NCBI RefSeq assembly: GCF_001613005.1
Contig: NZ_BDBN01000091.1
Coordinates: 1 to 37,489, forward strand
DNA length: 37,489 nt
DNA from: Nocardia nova NBRC 15556
GTDB lineage: Bacteria > Actinomycetota > Actinomycetes > Mycobacteriales > Mycobacteriaceae
Reading direction: 5' to 3'
The notes under the pieces were generated by a model that saw only the letters and a program-made list of their open reading frames with translations, was not told the origin of the DNA and made no database searches. The stretch's first letter is position 1. Every line of letters begins with the position of its first letter. Below are positions 7,421 to 18,100 of the stretch, one piece after another. Position numbers and translations under genes: made by a program.

Positions 7421-7801
7421 TCAGCCGACTGACGCCGGGCGGGCGCAGCCGCGTAGTTCGCCGATGTAGGTGGTCATGGCGTCGCGGTTGCGGGTGAGCA
7501 GGTCGATGCGCTGGGTCAGGCGGTCGCGCTGATGTTCGAGGGTCGCGATGATTTCCGGTGTGGCGTCGGCGAAATGAATGTCGCGCGGATCGTCCAGGCA
7601 GGGCAGGATCTGCTTGATGATCCGCGTGGGCAGGCCCGCGTCCAATAGTCCGCGGATGTGCAGGATCTGATCGACCAGGCGCTCGTCGTAGTCGCGATAG
7701 CCGTTATCGCAGCGGCGCACCCGGATCAGTCCCTGCTCCTCGTAGTAGCGCAGCAGCCGCCGGGAGGTATCGGTCCGCTCCGCCAACTCACCGATTCGCA
7801 T
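7421..7801 (-). CDS. MerR-family transcriptional regulator
   Basis: 126 residues. The N-terminal winged HTH reads MRIGELAERTDTSRRLLRYY then EEQGLIRVRRCDNGYRDYDE, diagnostic for MerR. It is followed by a dimerisation helix, LEHQRDRLTQRIDLLTRNRD, and a short C-terminus ending GCARPASVG with one cysteine, so a metal-sensing cysteine cluster is not evident. It starts at ATG 7801 and diverges from the deacetylase-like gene across a short region with inverted repeats, which makes that gene its likely target. The effector cannot be told from the sequence. Confidence 0.92.
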   Translation of the reverse strand: MRIGELAERTDTSRRLLRYYEEQGLIRVRRCDNGYRDYDERLVDQILHIRGLLDAGLPTRIIKQILPCLDDPRDIHFADATPEIIATLEHQRDRLTQRIDLLTRNRDAMTTYIGELRGCARPASVG

Positions 7802-7827
7802 ATGCTCTACCTCACAACGACTTTCGG

Positions 7828-7853
7828 TTGACCTTCACATCTATGTCAAGGTC
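7828..7853. promoter_or_regulatory. Candidate MerR operator
   Basis: Overlapping dyads TTGAC-N12-GTCAA (7828-7849) and GACCTT-N12-AAGGTC (7830-7853) lie between the MerR gene and its divergent neighbour. TTGACC-type half-sites in a dyad of about 22 bp are usual for MerR-family operators. I could not place a convincing -10 at the stretched 19-bp spacing of such promoters, so the promoter orientation is uncertain. Confidence 0.45.
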
Positions 7854-7866
7854 CGACGATACCGGC

Positions 7867-8751
7867 ATGAGCACGGACATCACACTGTACGACTACTCCC
7901 CGATCACCGAGCGCGAGCCGATCCACTGGCCCGACGGTAAGCGAGTCGCGTTCTACGTCGGCCTCAATATCGAACATTTCTACGTCGACCTGCCGGGTAC
8001 CGCGACCTACGAGGGCACCACCGCACTGACGCCGGACGCGCTGAACTACGGCTGGCGCGACTACGGGCCGCGGGTGGGCATCTGGCGCCAGATCCAGCTG
8101 CTCGACAAATACGGGATTCGCGCCAGCGCGCTGCTGAATTCCGATGTGGGCGAACGGTATCCGCAGATCATCGCGGCCGGGAAGGAACGCGGCTGGGATT
8201 GGCTCGCGCACGGCAGCAGCAACAGCCACCTGCACACCGGACTGTCGCTGGAAGAGGAGCGCCGCGTTCTGACCGACATCGTCTCGACCATCGAGAAGAC
8301 CACCGGCCGCCGGCCGCGGGGCTGGATGGGTCCCGGGCTCACCGAAACCTTCCACACGCCCGGGCTCCTGGCCGAACTGGGGCTGGAATACGTCCTCGAC
8401 TGGACCAACGACGATCAGCCCTATCGGCTGAATGTGCCGGGGATGCTGAGCGTTCCGTATTCGGTGGAACTGAACGACATCGGCATCTTCGTCAGCAAGG
8501 GGCTCACCGGCCCCGATTTCGTCCGCATGGTCCGCGACCAACTCGACCAGCTCTACGCCGACTCCGCCGACAGCGGCCGGGTGCTGGCGCTGGCCCTGCA
8601 CCCGTTCGTCACCGGTCAGGCGTTCCGGCACCGCTATCTGGACGAGGCGCTCGAGTACGTGGTGAACCATCCGGGCGTGTGGGTGACCACCAGCGACGAG
8701 ATCGCCGCGCACTATCGGCGGACGACGGCCGCTAGCGACCGGCCACGGTGA
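7867..8751 (+). CDS. Polysaccharide deacetylase / PuuE-like amidohydrolase
   Basis: 294 residues of the NodB-homology superfamily, nearest in style to PuuE/allantoinase-like members. It opens ITLYDYSPI then EPIHWPDGKRVAFYVGLNIE. The putative metal-binding helix is WLAHGSSNSHLHTGLSLEEE, then RRPRGWMGPGLTETFHTPGL and YVLDWTNDDQPY. The first NodB motif (TFDD) is not present in classic form, so acetyl-sugar hydrolysis is not assured; a C-N bond hydrolysis on a small amide is equally possible. I prefer ATG 7867 because in-frame starts at 7828 (TTG) and 7843 lie inside the inverted repeats. It diverges from the MerR gene. Its 3' end overlaps the convergent mntH end by 20 bp. Confidence 0.8.
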   Translation: MSTDITLYDYSPITEREPIHWPDGKRVAFYVGLNIEHFYVDLPGTATYEGTTALTPDALNYGWRDYGPRVGIWRQIQLLDKYGIRASALLNSDVGERYPQIIAAGKERGWDWLAHGSSNSHLHTGLSLEEERRVLTDIVSTIEKTTGRRPRGWMGPGLTETFHTPGLLAELGLEYVLDWTNDDQPYRLNVPGMLSVPYSVELNDIGIFVSKGLTGPDFVRMVRDQLDQLYADSADSGRVLALALHPFVTGQAFRHRYLDEALEYVVNHPGVWVTTSDEIAAHYRRTTAASDRPR

Positions 8752-9979
8752 GATAGATCAGCAGCAGGTTCAGCGCGCTGATCACGGCGGCGCTCAGCCA
8801 CGCGGCCACGGTGGTCGCCCGTCGATTGGCGTCCGCGCCCATCAGGCTGCGATCACCGGTGAACCGCACCAGCGGGATCAGCGCGAACGGGATGCCGAAG
8901 GACAGCACCACCTGCGAGACGATCAGCGCGCGGGTCGGGTCCACGCCGGCGGCGAGGATGAGCAGAGCGGGAATCAGGGTGACCACGCGGCGCAACAGCA
9001 GCGGCACCTTGCGGCGCAGCAGCCCGTCCATGATCATCGCGCCGGCGTAGGCGCCCACCGAGGTGGAGGCCAGCCCGGAGGCCAGCAGTGCCACGGCAAG
9101 CAGCAGCGCGGCCCAGGGGCCGAGAACCTCCCGGACCGCGGCGTGGGCGGATTCGATCGAGTCGACATCGCGGCCGCCGAGCGTGGCGGCGGCCATCAGC
9201 AGCATCGCGAGATTGACCGCGCCGGCGATGATCATGGCTAGGCCGACATCCATCCGGGTCGCGCGCAGCAGGCGACTGCGGCGCGGGCCCGGCTCGGTGC
9301 GGCCGTGCCGGTCGCGGGTCAGGCCGGAGTGCAGATAGATGGCGTGCGGCATGACCGTGGCGCCGATCATGGCGGCCGCGAGCAGGACGCTCTGCGCCCC
9401 GTCGAAACGCGGCACCAGCCCGCCGGCCACCCCGGCGGGCGAGGGCGGCGAGATCACCACACCGGCCAGGAACCCGATCGCGATCACCGCCAGCAGGCCG
9501 ATGATCACGCGCTCGAACGGCTGTTGCCCGCGGCGGTTCTGCACGGCCAGCAGGGCCATCGACACCACGCCGGTGATCACGCCGCCGAGCAGCAGCGGCA
9601 GGCCGAACAGCAGGTTCAAGGCGATCGCGCCACCGACGACTTCGGCGAGATCGGTTGCCATCGCGGTCAATTCGGCCTGACCCCAATAGGCCAGCCGGAC
9701 CGGGCGCCCGGCTCGTTCGCGCACGATCTGCGGTAGCGAGCGGCCGGTCACCACCCCCAGTTTCGCCGACAGGTACTGCACCAGCGCGGCCATCACATTC
9801 GCCATGACGACCACCCACACCAGCAGGTAGCCGTACTGCGCGCCGGCGCTGATATTGGAGGCCACATTCCCGGGATCGACATAGGCGATCGCCGCCACGA
9901 AAGCCGGGCCCAGCAGCACCACGAGCGAACGCAGCCGATTCCGGCGCGTGGGCCCGACCTCGACGGTGATCGCATCCAT
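8732..9979 (-). CDS. mntH: Nramp-family Mn2+/divalent metal transporter
   Basis: 415 residues, normal for bacterial Nramp proteins. The TM1 metal site DPGN is at residues 35-38 (AAIAYVDPGNVASN) and the TM6 site is MPHAIYLHSGL; both are hallmarks of proton-coupled manganese import. About eleven hydrophobic segments follow the family pattern. ATG 9979 is chosen; an open frame continues upstream to 10159 but that part is a non-hydrophobic leader without family resemblance. The upstream sequence has AGTT-N12-AACT, a weak dyad that might bind an MntR-type repressor. It is the last of the minus-strand genes and converges on the deacetylase-like gene with a 20-bp overlap. Confidence 0.93.
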   Translation of the reverse strand: MDAITVEVGPTRRNRLRSLVVLLGPAFVAAIAYVDPGNVASNISAGAQYGYLLVWVVVMANVMAALVQYLSAKLGVVTGRSLPQIVRERAGRPVRLAYWGQAELTAMATDLAEVVGGAIALNLLFGLPLLLGGVITGVVSMALLAVQNRRGQQPFERVIIGLLAVIAIGFLAGVVISPPSPAGVAGGLVPRFDGAQSVLLAAAMIGATVMPHAIYLHSGLTRDRHGRTEPGPRRSRLLRATRMDVGLAMIIAGAVNLAMLLMAAATLGGRDVDSIESAHAAVREVLGPWAALLLAVALLASGLASTSVGAYAGAMIMDGLLRRKVPLLLRRVVTLIPALLILAAGVDPTRALIVSQVVLSFGIPFALIPLVRFTGDRSLMGADANRRATTVAAWLSAAVISALNLLLIYLTVAGR

Positions 9980-9986
9980 GAAAAAT

Positions 9987-10006
9987 AGTTTACGGCGAAC
10001 CGAACT
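9987..10006 (-). promoter_or_regulatory. Possible metalloregulator box upstream of mntH
   Basis: AGTT (9987-9990) and AACT (10003-10006) flank a 12-bp AT/GC mixed core just upstream of the mntH start, in the AT-rich promoter segment. The dyad is short and imperfect inside; DtxR/MntR-type control is known for mntH genes, but the match is weak. Confidence 0.25.
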
Positions 10007-10092
10007 TTTTAGTGAGACAGCCCCCGGAAAATGGCGAATCCGCCCCGATCGCGACGGCGATCGAGGCGGATTCGGTGGTTCGTTCGGGGCAG

Positions 10093-11166
10093 TCAGATGC
10101 CCAGACCGCGGGCCAGCACCGGCCACGAGTCGAGGAAGTCGTCGTGCCAGTAGCCCCACGAGTGGGTGCCGGAGTTACGGAAGTTGTAGGTCGCCGGAAT
10201 GTTCAGCGAGTCCAGCTTCGTCTGCAGGTTGTGGCTGCAGTAGTTGGTCGCGGCCTCGATCACGCCGCCGATGACGAGCTGGTTGCCCAGACCGTAGGCG
10301 CCGGGCAGGGCGTAGGGGCCGTTGAGGGTGTCCCACTGGCCGGGCAGGCCGTTACCCGAGGAGATGTACAGGTTCGCGCCGCGCAGCTGATCGGCGTGCA
10401 GCAGCGGGTCGTTGTCCTGCCAGGCCGGGTTGTCGTCGTCGCCGTACATGTTGCGCACGTCGCCGCCGCCCCAGGTGTTGACGGTGAGCTTCACCGCTTC
10501 GCGGCCGACGTCGGTGCTGCTCTCCGCGCAGCCGGAGTAGGCGGCCACCGACTTGTACAGACCCGGCTTGGCGATCGCCAGGTTCAGCACCGAGGTGCCC
10601 GAAGTCGACAGGCCCGCAATGGCATTGACGCCGTTGGTGCCCAGCGCGCCGTCGATCAGCGGAGGCAGCTCCTCGGTGAAGAAGGTCTTCCACTTGTTGC
10701 GGCCCAGGTTCGGGTCGTCCTTCAGCCAGTCGGTGTAGTAGCTCCACTTACCGCCGATGGGCTGCACGACGTTGACGTTCTTGTCGGACAGGAAGCCGTT
10801 GACGATGTCGGTCTTCTTCTGCCACGACGCGTCGTCCTCGCCGCCGCCCGCGCCGTTGAGCAGATACAGGGTCGGGCGCGGCACCGACGCGTCGGCGGGG
10901 CGCTGCACATCGACCGGGAAGGTGCGGTTCATCGCCGCCGAGTGGACGTACAGCCGGATGCTGCGGTCGTCCTTGTAGGTGGCCTTCTCGATACGCGATC
11001 CGTCGGGCGACTGCGGGTCGGCCAACAGGGACTTCGAGGCGATGACCGGATCGTCCGCCGAGGCGGACGTTGCGCCGACTCCGGCCACGACGCCTGTGAG
11101 GACCCCGGTGGCCGCGAGCACGGCAGCAGCTCTCAGGCCACTACGCCGGAAGTGTCGACGAATCAA
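10093..11166 (-). CDS. Secreted antigen-85-like esterase / mycolyltransferase family
   Basis: 357 residues with a Sec signal (Arg-rich start MIRRHFRRSG, hydrophobic AAAVLAATGVLTGVVAGVG, cleavage about SASA-DDP near residue 37). The alpha/beta-hydrolase nucleophile motif GLSTSG has Ser187, matching GLSMxG in Ag85. The His motif GTHSWGYWHDDF has His335, matching GTHSWEYW. Ag85 proteins transfer mycolic acids onto trehalose or arabinogalactan outside the membrane, so this gene argues for a mycolate-bearing host. The start is TTG 11166 with AAGGTG about 6 nt upstream; an in-frame stop directly upstream excludes an earlier start. It follows the NRPS gene by 151 bp on the same strand, but a link in function is not evident. 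Confidence 0.9.
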   Translation of the reverse strand: MIRRHFRRSGLRAAAVLAATGVLTGVVAGVGATSASADDPVIASKSLLADPQSPDGSRIEKATYKDDRSIRLYVHSAAMNRTFPVDVQRPADASVPRPTLYLLNGAGGGEDDASWQKKTDIVNGFLSDKNVNVVQPIGGKWSYYTDWLKDDPNLGRNKWKTFFTEELPPLIDGALGTNGVNAIAGLSTSGTSVLNLAIAKPGLYKSVAAYSGCAESSTDVGREAVKLTVNTWGGGDVRNMYGDDDNPAWQDNDPLLHADQLRGANLYISSGNGLPGQWDTLNGPYALPGAYGLGNQLVIGGVIEAATNYCSHNLQTKLDSLNIPATYNFRNSGTHSWGYWHDDFLDSWPVLARGLGI

Positions 11167-11215
11167 TGTTCACACCTTCGCTATCTGCTCGAATTCGGTT
11201 TCAGCTCTTCCGTGG

Positions 11216-11233
11216 GGCGCCCGGCGAGGCGCC
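11216..11233 (-). terminator. Weak GC hairpin between NRPS and esterase genes
   Basis: GGCGCC and GGCGCC (6-bp arms, 6-nt loop) lie after the NRPS stop and before the esterase start. There is no T-tract, so it is at best a pause or attenuating structure. Confidence 0.25.
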
Positions 11234-11317
11234 ACCCCGGACGGTCGAGAACTCGCCCGACCCTACGGCCTATCTAGTCGTCTGACCAGACCGGTCCGTT
11301 ACGTATGCGCCGCCCCA

Positions 11318-12110
11318 TCATGCCGGAGACGACCCGTCCGGGCGAGGACCGCCCCCGCGCGCCAGTACCTGTGCCAGCACCGGACCGAGTTCGGCCAGCG
11401 CCGGCGGCGAGGTCATCTGGTCGTGCGAGACGCCGACCGGATGATCGGCGATCTCGCCCTCGACATAGGGCCGCCAGTTCTGCGCCGCCGTTTCGTGGCC
11501 GGCCGCGCTGAAATAGTCCAGGCGGCCACGATATACGTCCGGCCGATGTTCGGCGATCAACTCCGCCGAGCGCACCGCGCTGCGGTAGATGCGGCGGACC
11601 CGGTCCGGCGTCAGCACGGCCATATCCGGCGGGATGGTGGCGTGCAGGGCGGCCACCGCCTCCTCGCTGAGGTCGTGGATGTCGCCGTTGCCGACCAGGG
11701 CCTCCGCGCCGATCCCGATCTCCGCCAGGGCTTCTCGGATCGCGGTCCGGAAATCGGCGACGTCGATCTCGGCGTGGCTGTCGAGCATGCTCACCGAGCC
11801 GACCCGCTCGCCCGCCGCCTGCAGGGTGGTCGCGACGGCATGGGCCAGCACACCGCCCAGCGACCAGCCGAGCAGGTGGTACGGGCCGTGCGGCTGCACC
11901 GCGCGAATCTCGGCAACATAGCGATCGGCCATCTCCTGCAACGATTCCGGCAGGTAATCGTCCTCCGACAGCGCCGGCGACTGCACACCCAGAATCGGCC
12001 GGTCCGCGACATACCGGGTCAGACCCGCGTAGCACCAGGACAATCCGTACATCGGGTGGATGCAGAACAGTGTGTCGCCCTCGCCCTGCGCGCGGATCGG
12101 CAGCAGCACA
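11318..12110 (-). other. Type I thioesterase domain (end of module 7)
   Basis: C-terminal release domain of the NRPS. The nucleophile elbow is GWSLGG (Ser5439), an Asp-bearing loop reads SVSMLDSHAEI, and the general-base His is in GVSHDQMT (His5585). All three look intact, so hydrolysis or macrocyclisation of the peptide should be possible. Which of the two cannot be told from sequence alone. Confidence 0.9.
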
Positions 12111-15100
12111 CCCAGTGCCGCATCCGATTCCAGGTCGTAGTCGTGCTCGTCGCTCATCGCCGCGACGATGCGCTGCGCGAGTGCGGCGACGGTGGATCCG
12201 AGGAAGAACCACTGCACCCGGACCTCGACACCGGTGAGCGCGCGCAAGCGGCTCACCGCACGGGTCGCGACCAAGGAATTGCCGCCCAGATCGAAGAAGT
12301 CGTCATCCAGGCCGACCCGGTCGGCGCCCAGCACCTCGGCGAAGACGGAGGCGATCGCCTCCTCCAGCGATGTCGACGGCGCCCGGTAGGGGCGTCCGGA
12401 GAACTGCGGCACCGGTAGCGCCTTGCGATCGAGTTTGCCGCTGGCGTTGAGCGGCAGCGCGTCGAGTACCACCACGGCCGCCGGAATCATATACGCGGGC
12501 AACGATTCCCGCGCGTAGGCCAGCAACTCGGCCTCGTCGATCGCGCCCGCGTCGGGCACCACGTAGGCGACCAGGCGGTCACCCGACGAGCTGCGCACCA
12601 GCGACACCACGGCGTGGCGCACCGGCGCGAAGCCGGCCAGCACCGCCTCGATCTCCCCGAGCTCGATGCGCTGACCACGCAGCTTGATCTGGAAATCGCT
12701 GCGGCCCAGGTATTCCAGTGCCGCGCCGGCGCCGGTTTCGCGCCAGCGCACGATATCGCCGGTGCGGTAGAGCCGCTGCCCGCCCTCGTGGGCGACGAAC
12801 CGTTCGGCGGTCAGCGCCGGTGCGCCGAGATATCCGCGGGCCAGCTGCACACCGGCCACGTAGAGCTCACCGGGCGAGCCCGGCGGCACCGGCCGCAGCT
12901 GCCGGTCCAGCACGTACACCCGGGTGTTGGCGACCGGTGTGCCGATCAGGACCGCGACGCCGTCGCTGTCGCCGGCGGGCCAGGCCGTGACCACGGTGGC
13001 CTCGGCCGGGCCGTACCAGTTCACCAGCTCCGTGTCCGCGAGCGTGGCGCGGAATCGCTGCGCGGTCTCCCCCGACAGCGCCTCACCGGCGGCGAACACC
13101 CGTCGCAGCGACGGATAACCGCGCGTCACCGCCGCATTCGCGGCCGGGTCCAGGAACGCGTCCAGCATCGAGGGCACGAAGTGCACGGTGCTGACCGAGC
13201 GCTGTTCGATCACCTGCGACAGATACGCCGGATCGCGGTGGCCGTCCGGCTCGGCGATCACGATCGCCGCACCGGTCTGCAACGGCCAGAACAACTCCCA
13301 CGTCGAGATGTCGAAGGTGATCGGCGTCTTGTGCAGGACGACGTCGCCGGTGTCGTGCGGATAGGTCCGCTGTGCCCACCGGAACTGGTTGGTCATCTGC
13401 CGGTGCGTGATCACCACGCCCTTCGGCCGGCCGGTCGAGCCGGAGGTGTGGATGACATAGGCCACCGCATCCGGATGGACGTACGGGAATCGCAGCGCCG
13501 CAACCGATTCCGGTTCGCCGTCCAATCCGGAGATATCGACGACCGGGACTCCGCTGTCGGTGGCGAAGCCGTCGCGGCCCGTGGTCAGCACGCACACCGG
13601 ACGGGCGTTGGCCAGCACGAACTCGTTGCGTTCGGCCGGGTGATCCGGGTCGACGGGGACATAACCCGCACCCGTCCGCAGCACCGCGTAGATGCCGACC
13701 ACCAGGTCGATCGAACGCCGCATGGCCACGGCCACCAGCGAATTCGGTTCCACTCCGCGGCCGAGCAGTTCGGCGGCGAGGGCACGCGACCGCAGATCCA
13801 GCTCGCGGTAGCTCAGCGTCACGTCGCCGAAGTGCAGCGCCGGCGCCTGCGGGGTGCGGGCCACCTGCTCGTCGAACAGGCTCAGCAGGGTCGCCTGATC
13901 GCGCAGCTGCGGCACCTCGGTGGCGTTGCGGGCCTCCAGTGCGGCGCGCTCGCCGTCCAGCAGCGCGTCGACATCGGCGACCCGAGCCTGCGGTGTATCG
14001 GTGAAGCGGCCGATGAGCGCCGCGAGCCGCTGCGACAGCGCGTGCGCCGCCGCTTCGTCGAAGACGTCGCGCAGATACTTCAGGCTGATCCGGAGCTGGT
14101 TGTCCAGCACCACGATCACCGTCACCGGATAGTGCGTGCCGTTGACCGCGCCGATGCCGGTGACGTGCATACCGTCGATCGAGCCGACCCGGTCGAGTCC
14201 GTCGCGATCGACCGGGAAGGATTCGAACACGACCAGCGAATCGAACAGCCCTTCCACTCCGACGGCCTGCTGAATATCGCTCAGGCCCAGGTAGTGGAAG
14301 TCCAGAAGCGCCGCCTGTTCGGCCTGCAACTGGCTCAGCAGTCCGGCCAGCGTGTCGGTGGCGCCCAGACGCACCCGCACCGGAATGGCGTTGAGGAACA
14401 ATCCGACCATCGTCTCCACACCCGGCAGCGCGGGCGGGCGCCCGGATACCGTGGCGCCGAAGACGACGTCGTCGCGATCGATGCTGCGGCCGATGAGCAG
14501 ACCCCACGCCGCCTGCACCACGGTGTTGACCGTGACACCGAGCCGGGCGGCGAGCCGGGTCAGCTCGGTGGTGTCGGCGACCGACAGCTCGAAGCCGATT
14601 TCGCCCACACCCGCGGAGATCTCCCGGCTCGGGTCGACCGGCGCCAGCGGTGTCGGCTCGGTGATCCCGTCCAGCGCCCGCTGCCACTGCGCCCGCGCGG
14701 CGGCCGGATCCTGCGCGATCAGCCAGCGCAGATAGTCACCGTAGGATCCGGCCGGCGGTAGCTGCCGCGACCGCGCGCCCACCGCGTACAGCGTGAGCAG
14801 ATCCTGCATGAGCAGCGGCGTCGACCAGCCGTCGATGAGGATGTGGTGGCTGGTGACGAGCAGCCGGTAGGCGTCGGCGCCGAGCCGGAACAGGGTGAAC
14901 CGCAGCAGCGGCGCCCGGTCCATCGCGAACCGCCGGCCGTAGTCGAGTTCACACATCCGGACCGCTTCGGCCTCGGCGGCCTCGGGTGCCAGATCGGTGA
15001 GATCGATACCGCGCCAAGGGACGTCGACGTGATCGAGCACCACCTGCACCGGATTCCCGGCGGCATCGGCGGCGAAGGCGACCCGTAGGTTGTCGTGCCG

Positions 15101-18100
15101 GTCCAGCACGGCCTGTGCGGCCTCGCGCAGCCTCCGCTCGTCCACGGCACCCCCCAGATCCAGGGTGAACTGGGTGATGTAGACGTCGGTCGAGGTGTCG
15201 GCCAGCAGGGCGTGGAACAGCATGCCCGACTGCAGCGGCGTCACCGGCCAGACATCGGCCAGATCCGGGTAGTCCTGCGACAACTTCGCGATATCGGCGG
15301 TTTCCAGGCGGACCAGTTCGAAGTCGGACACGGTGAAACCGCCGGCGTCGGCGTGGGTTCCGTGCTCGGCGAGGCCGCCCAGCGCACGCACCCACAGTCC
15401 GGCGAACTCCTTCACCTGGTCGACGGTGAAAACGGCTGCCGCGTAGTCGAATCGCGCGAGCAGTCCGTCCTCGGTGGCGTCGACGGTGATGTCGAGCAGC
15501 AGGTCGGCCGCGGGCAGGTGCGGATACGGCCGGGCCGGACGCAGATCGCGGTAGCGGAACGCGGTGCGGCCCTGCGGTGCCGCGGCCAGCGCGGACGCGG
15601 TGTCGGGGTTGAGATACCGCAGCAGACCGTAGCCGACACCCGAATCGGGCACCCCGCGCCGCAGTTCCTTGATCTGCGCGATGGCGTCGCCCGCGGCGCG
15701 GTTACCGAGCAGCGCCTGCTCGACATCGATATCGGTGAGGCCGACCAGCAGCGGATAGGTGGAGGTGAAACCACCGACCGTACCGGCGGATTCGGCACCG
15801 GCGACCGCACGGCCGTCGGCCGCCAGCCGCACCACGGTGCCGATCAGATCACCGGCATCGGCACGGGCGCCGCGCTCCTGCGCCAGCGCGAACGCGGTGA
15901 TCAGCACATCCTCGATGGTGGCGTGATAGGCGTGCGCGACCGCGTCGACGGCGGCCGCGCCCTCGGCGGTGATGACCAGCGAGACCCGGCCGCGCGCCGC
16001 CAGATCGATGCCCTCGACCGGAGCGTCGGCGGGTGCGGCGGCGAGATGACGCTGCCACCAGTCGAGCTGCTCCACGGTCTCGGCCGCGACGGCACTGGCC
16101 GCGAGCGCGCGACCCACGCCCAGCGGACCGGCATCGACGGCCGCGGGCGCGGAATGTCCGCCCGCCCACGACTCCGACAGTTCGTCGACGACGATGCGCC
16201 ACGAAGTGTCGTCCACCACCAGACCGTTGGCGGCCACGACCAGACTCGTTGCGGCGCCCGCGGATTCCCCCGGGTCGGAGGGCGCGATCAGCGCGAAGGC
16301 GATGGTGCGCCCGTCGGCCGGATCGAGCTCCTGTGCCAGCGATCGCACCGCCAGGTCGACGGCGTCGGGGCCCGGCGCGAACTGCCGCAGGATCGCCGGG
16401 ACGGGAGTTTCCGGAATCACCAGGGCGCCGGCCTCGACATCCAGGCGAGCCGACAGGACGGCATGCCGGTCGAGTACGCCGGTCACCGCCGCACGGATCC
16501 GCTCGGGATCGCAGTCGGCCGGAATATCGAGGGCGATCGCCCGGAGTTCGCGACCGGAGGGGTCGAGTTCCAGCGCGCGAATCGCGGCCGGCGGCAACGG
16601 CATCGGCCCGGACTGCTCGGCGGCGGCCGGCGCCTCGACGGTGGCCGCGCGGGCCAGCGCCTCGACCGTGCGCGCGGTGAACACGTCACGCGGGGTGAAG
16701 TGCACACCGCGCGCCCGCGCCCGGGACACGACCTGGATGGAGACGATGCTGTCGCCACCGAGGGCGAAGAAGTCGTCGTCCACGCCGACGCGATCGACGC
16801 CCAGTACCTCACCGATCACCTCGGCGACCACCTGTTCGGTGGCGGTCTGCGGTGCGCGATAGCGCTTGGCCTCCAGGACCGGTTCCGGCAGGGCCTTGCG
16901 ATCGAGTTTGCCGACCGGGGTCAGCGGAATCTCGTCCAGGACCACGATCGCGGTCGGAACCATGTACTCCGGCAGCCGCGCGGCGAGTTCGGCGGTCAGC
17001 GTCTCGGTATCCAGCGGCAGACCGGCGGCCGAACGCACATAGGAGACGAGAATCGTCGTGCCCGTGGCGGTGCGATGCCCCACGGTGACCGCGAAATCGA
17101 CACCGGGCTGATCGATCAGCGCACTGTCGATCTCGCCCAGTTCGATGCGCAGGCCGCGGATCTTGACCTGGAAGTCGTTGCGGCCCACATATTCCACCAC
17201 CGGCTCGCCGCGACGCCAGCGCACCACGTCACCGGTGCGGTAGAGCCGCTGCCCGGGCGGGCCGTACGGATCGGCGACGAACCGGGCGGCGGTGAGGCCG
17301 GGCCGGTCGTGGTAGCCGCGGGCCAGCTGGATGCCGCCCAGATACAGTTCGCCGGCGACGCCTTCGGGCACCAGCCGCAGCCGCGAGTCGAGGATCAGTG
17401 CCCGCATGCCGCGGATCGGCCCGCCGATGGTCACCACGTCACCGGGCGAGAGCGGATCGCTGATGTTGGTCATGATCGTGGTCTCGGTGGGCCCGTACCC
17501 GTTGTGGAACCGGCGGCCCGAACCATCCGGCGCACCACCCCATTTCGCGACCAGATCGGCCGGCACGGCCTCACCACCGGCGACGATGGCCTGCATCGAG
17601 GCCAGCGCATCCGAATCCAGCGAGGCCAGGACCGACGGGGTGAGGAAGGCGTGCGTGACCCGCTGACCGCGGATCACCTCGGCCAGTTCCTCACCGCCGA
17701 AGGTGCGTGGCGGCACGATCACCAGCGCCCCGCACGCACCGATGGCCAGCAGCAACTCCAGCATCGAGGCGTCGAAGGACGGCGAGGCGAACGCCAGCGC
17801 CCGCGAATCGCGATCCAGCCGGTAACGCTCCCGCTGTTCGGCGCTGAAGTTCGCCAGACCCGCATGGGTGACCACGACGCCCTTGGGCAGACCGGTGGAA
17901 CCCGAGGTGTAGATGAGGTAGGCGGTGTTGTCCGGGCGCAGCGGGACCAGGCGTTCGGCATCGGAAACCGGTGCGCCGGACAGGGAATCGACCTCGTAGG
18001 CGAAGTTGGGATCGTCGAGCACGATCCAGCCGCCGGCGGTATCCGGCAAGTCCGCGACCTCGGCCCGCACGGTGACTCCGAGGTCGGCGCGGCAGTCGGC

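Noticed and set aside
9980..10159. N-terminal extension of mntH
   Set aside because: The extra 60 residues are Pro/Arg-rich and non-membrane, and the AT-rich promoter-like segment lies inside it; family members start near MDAITVEVGP.
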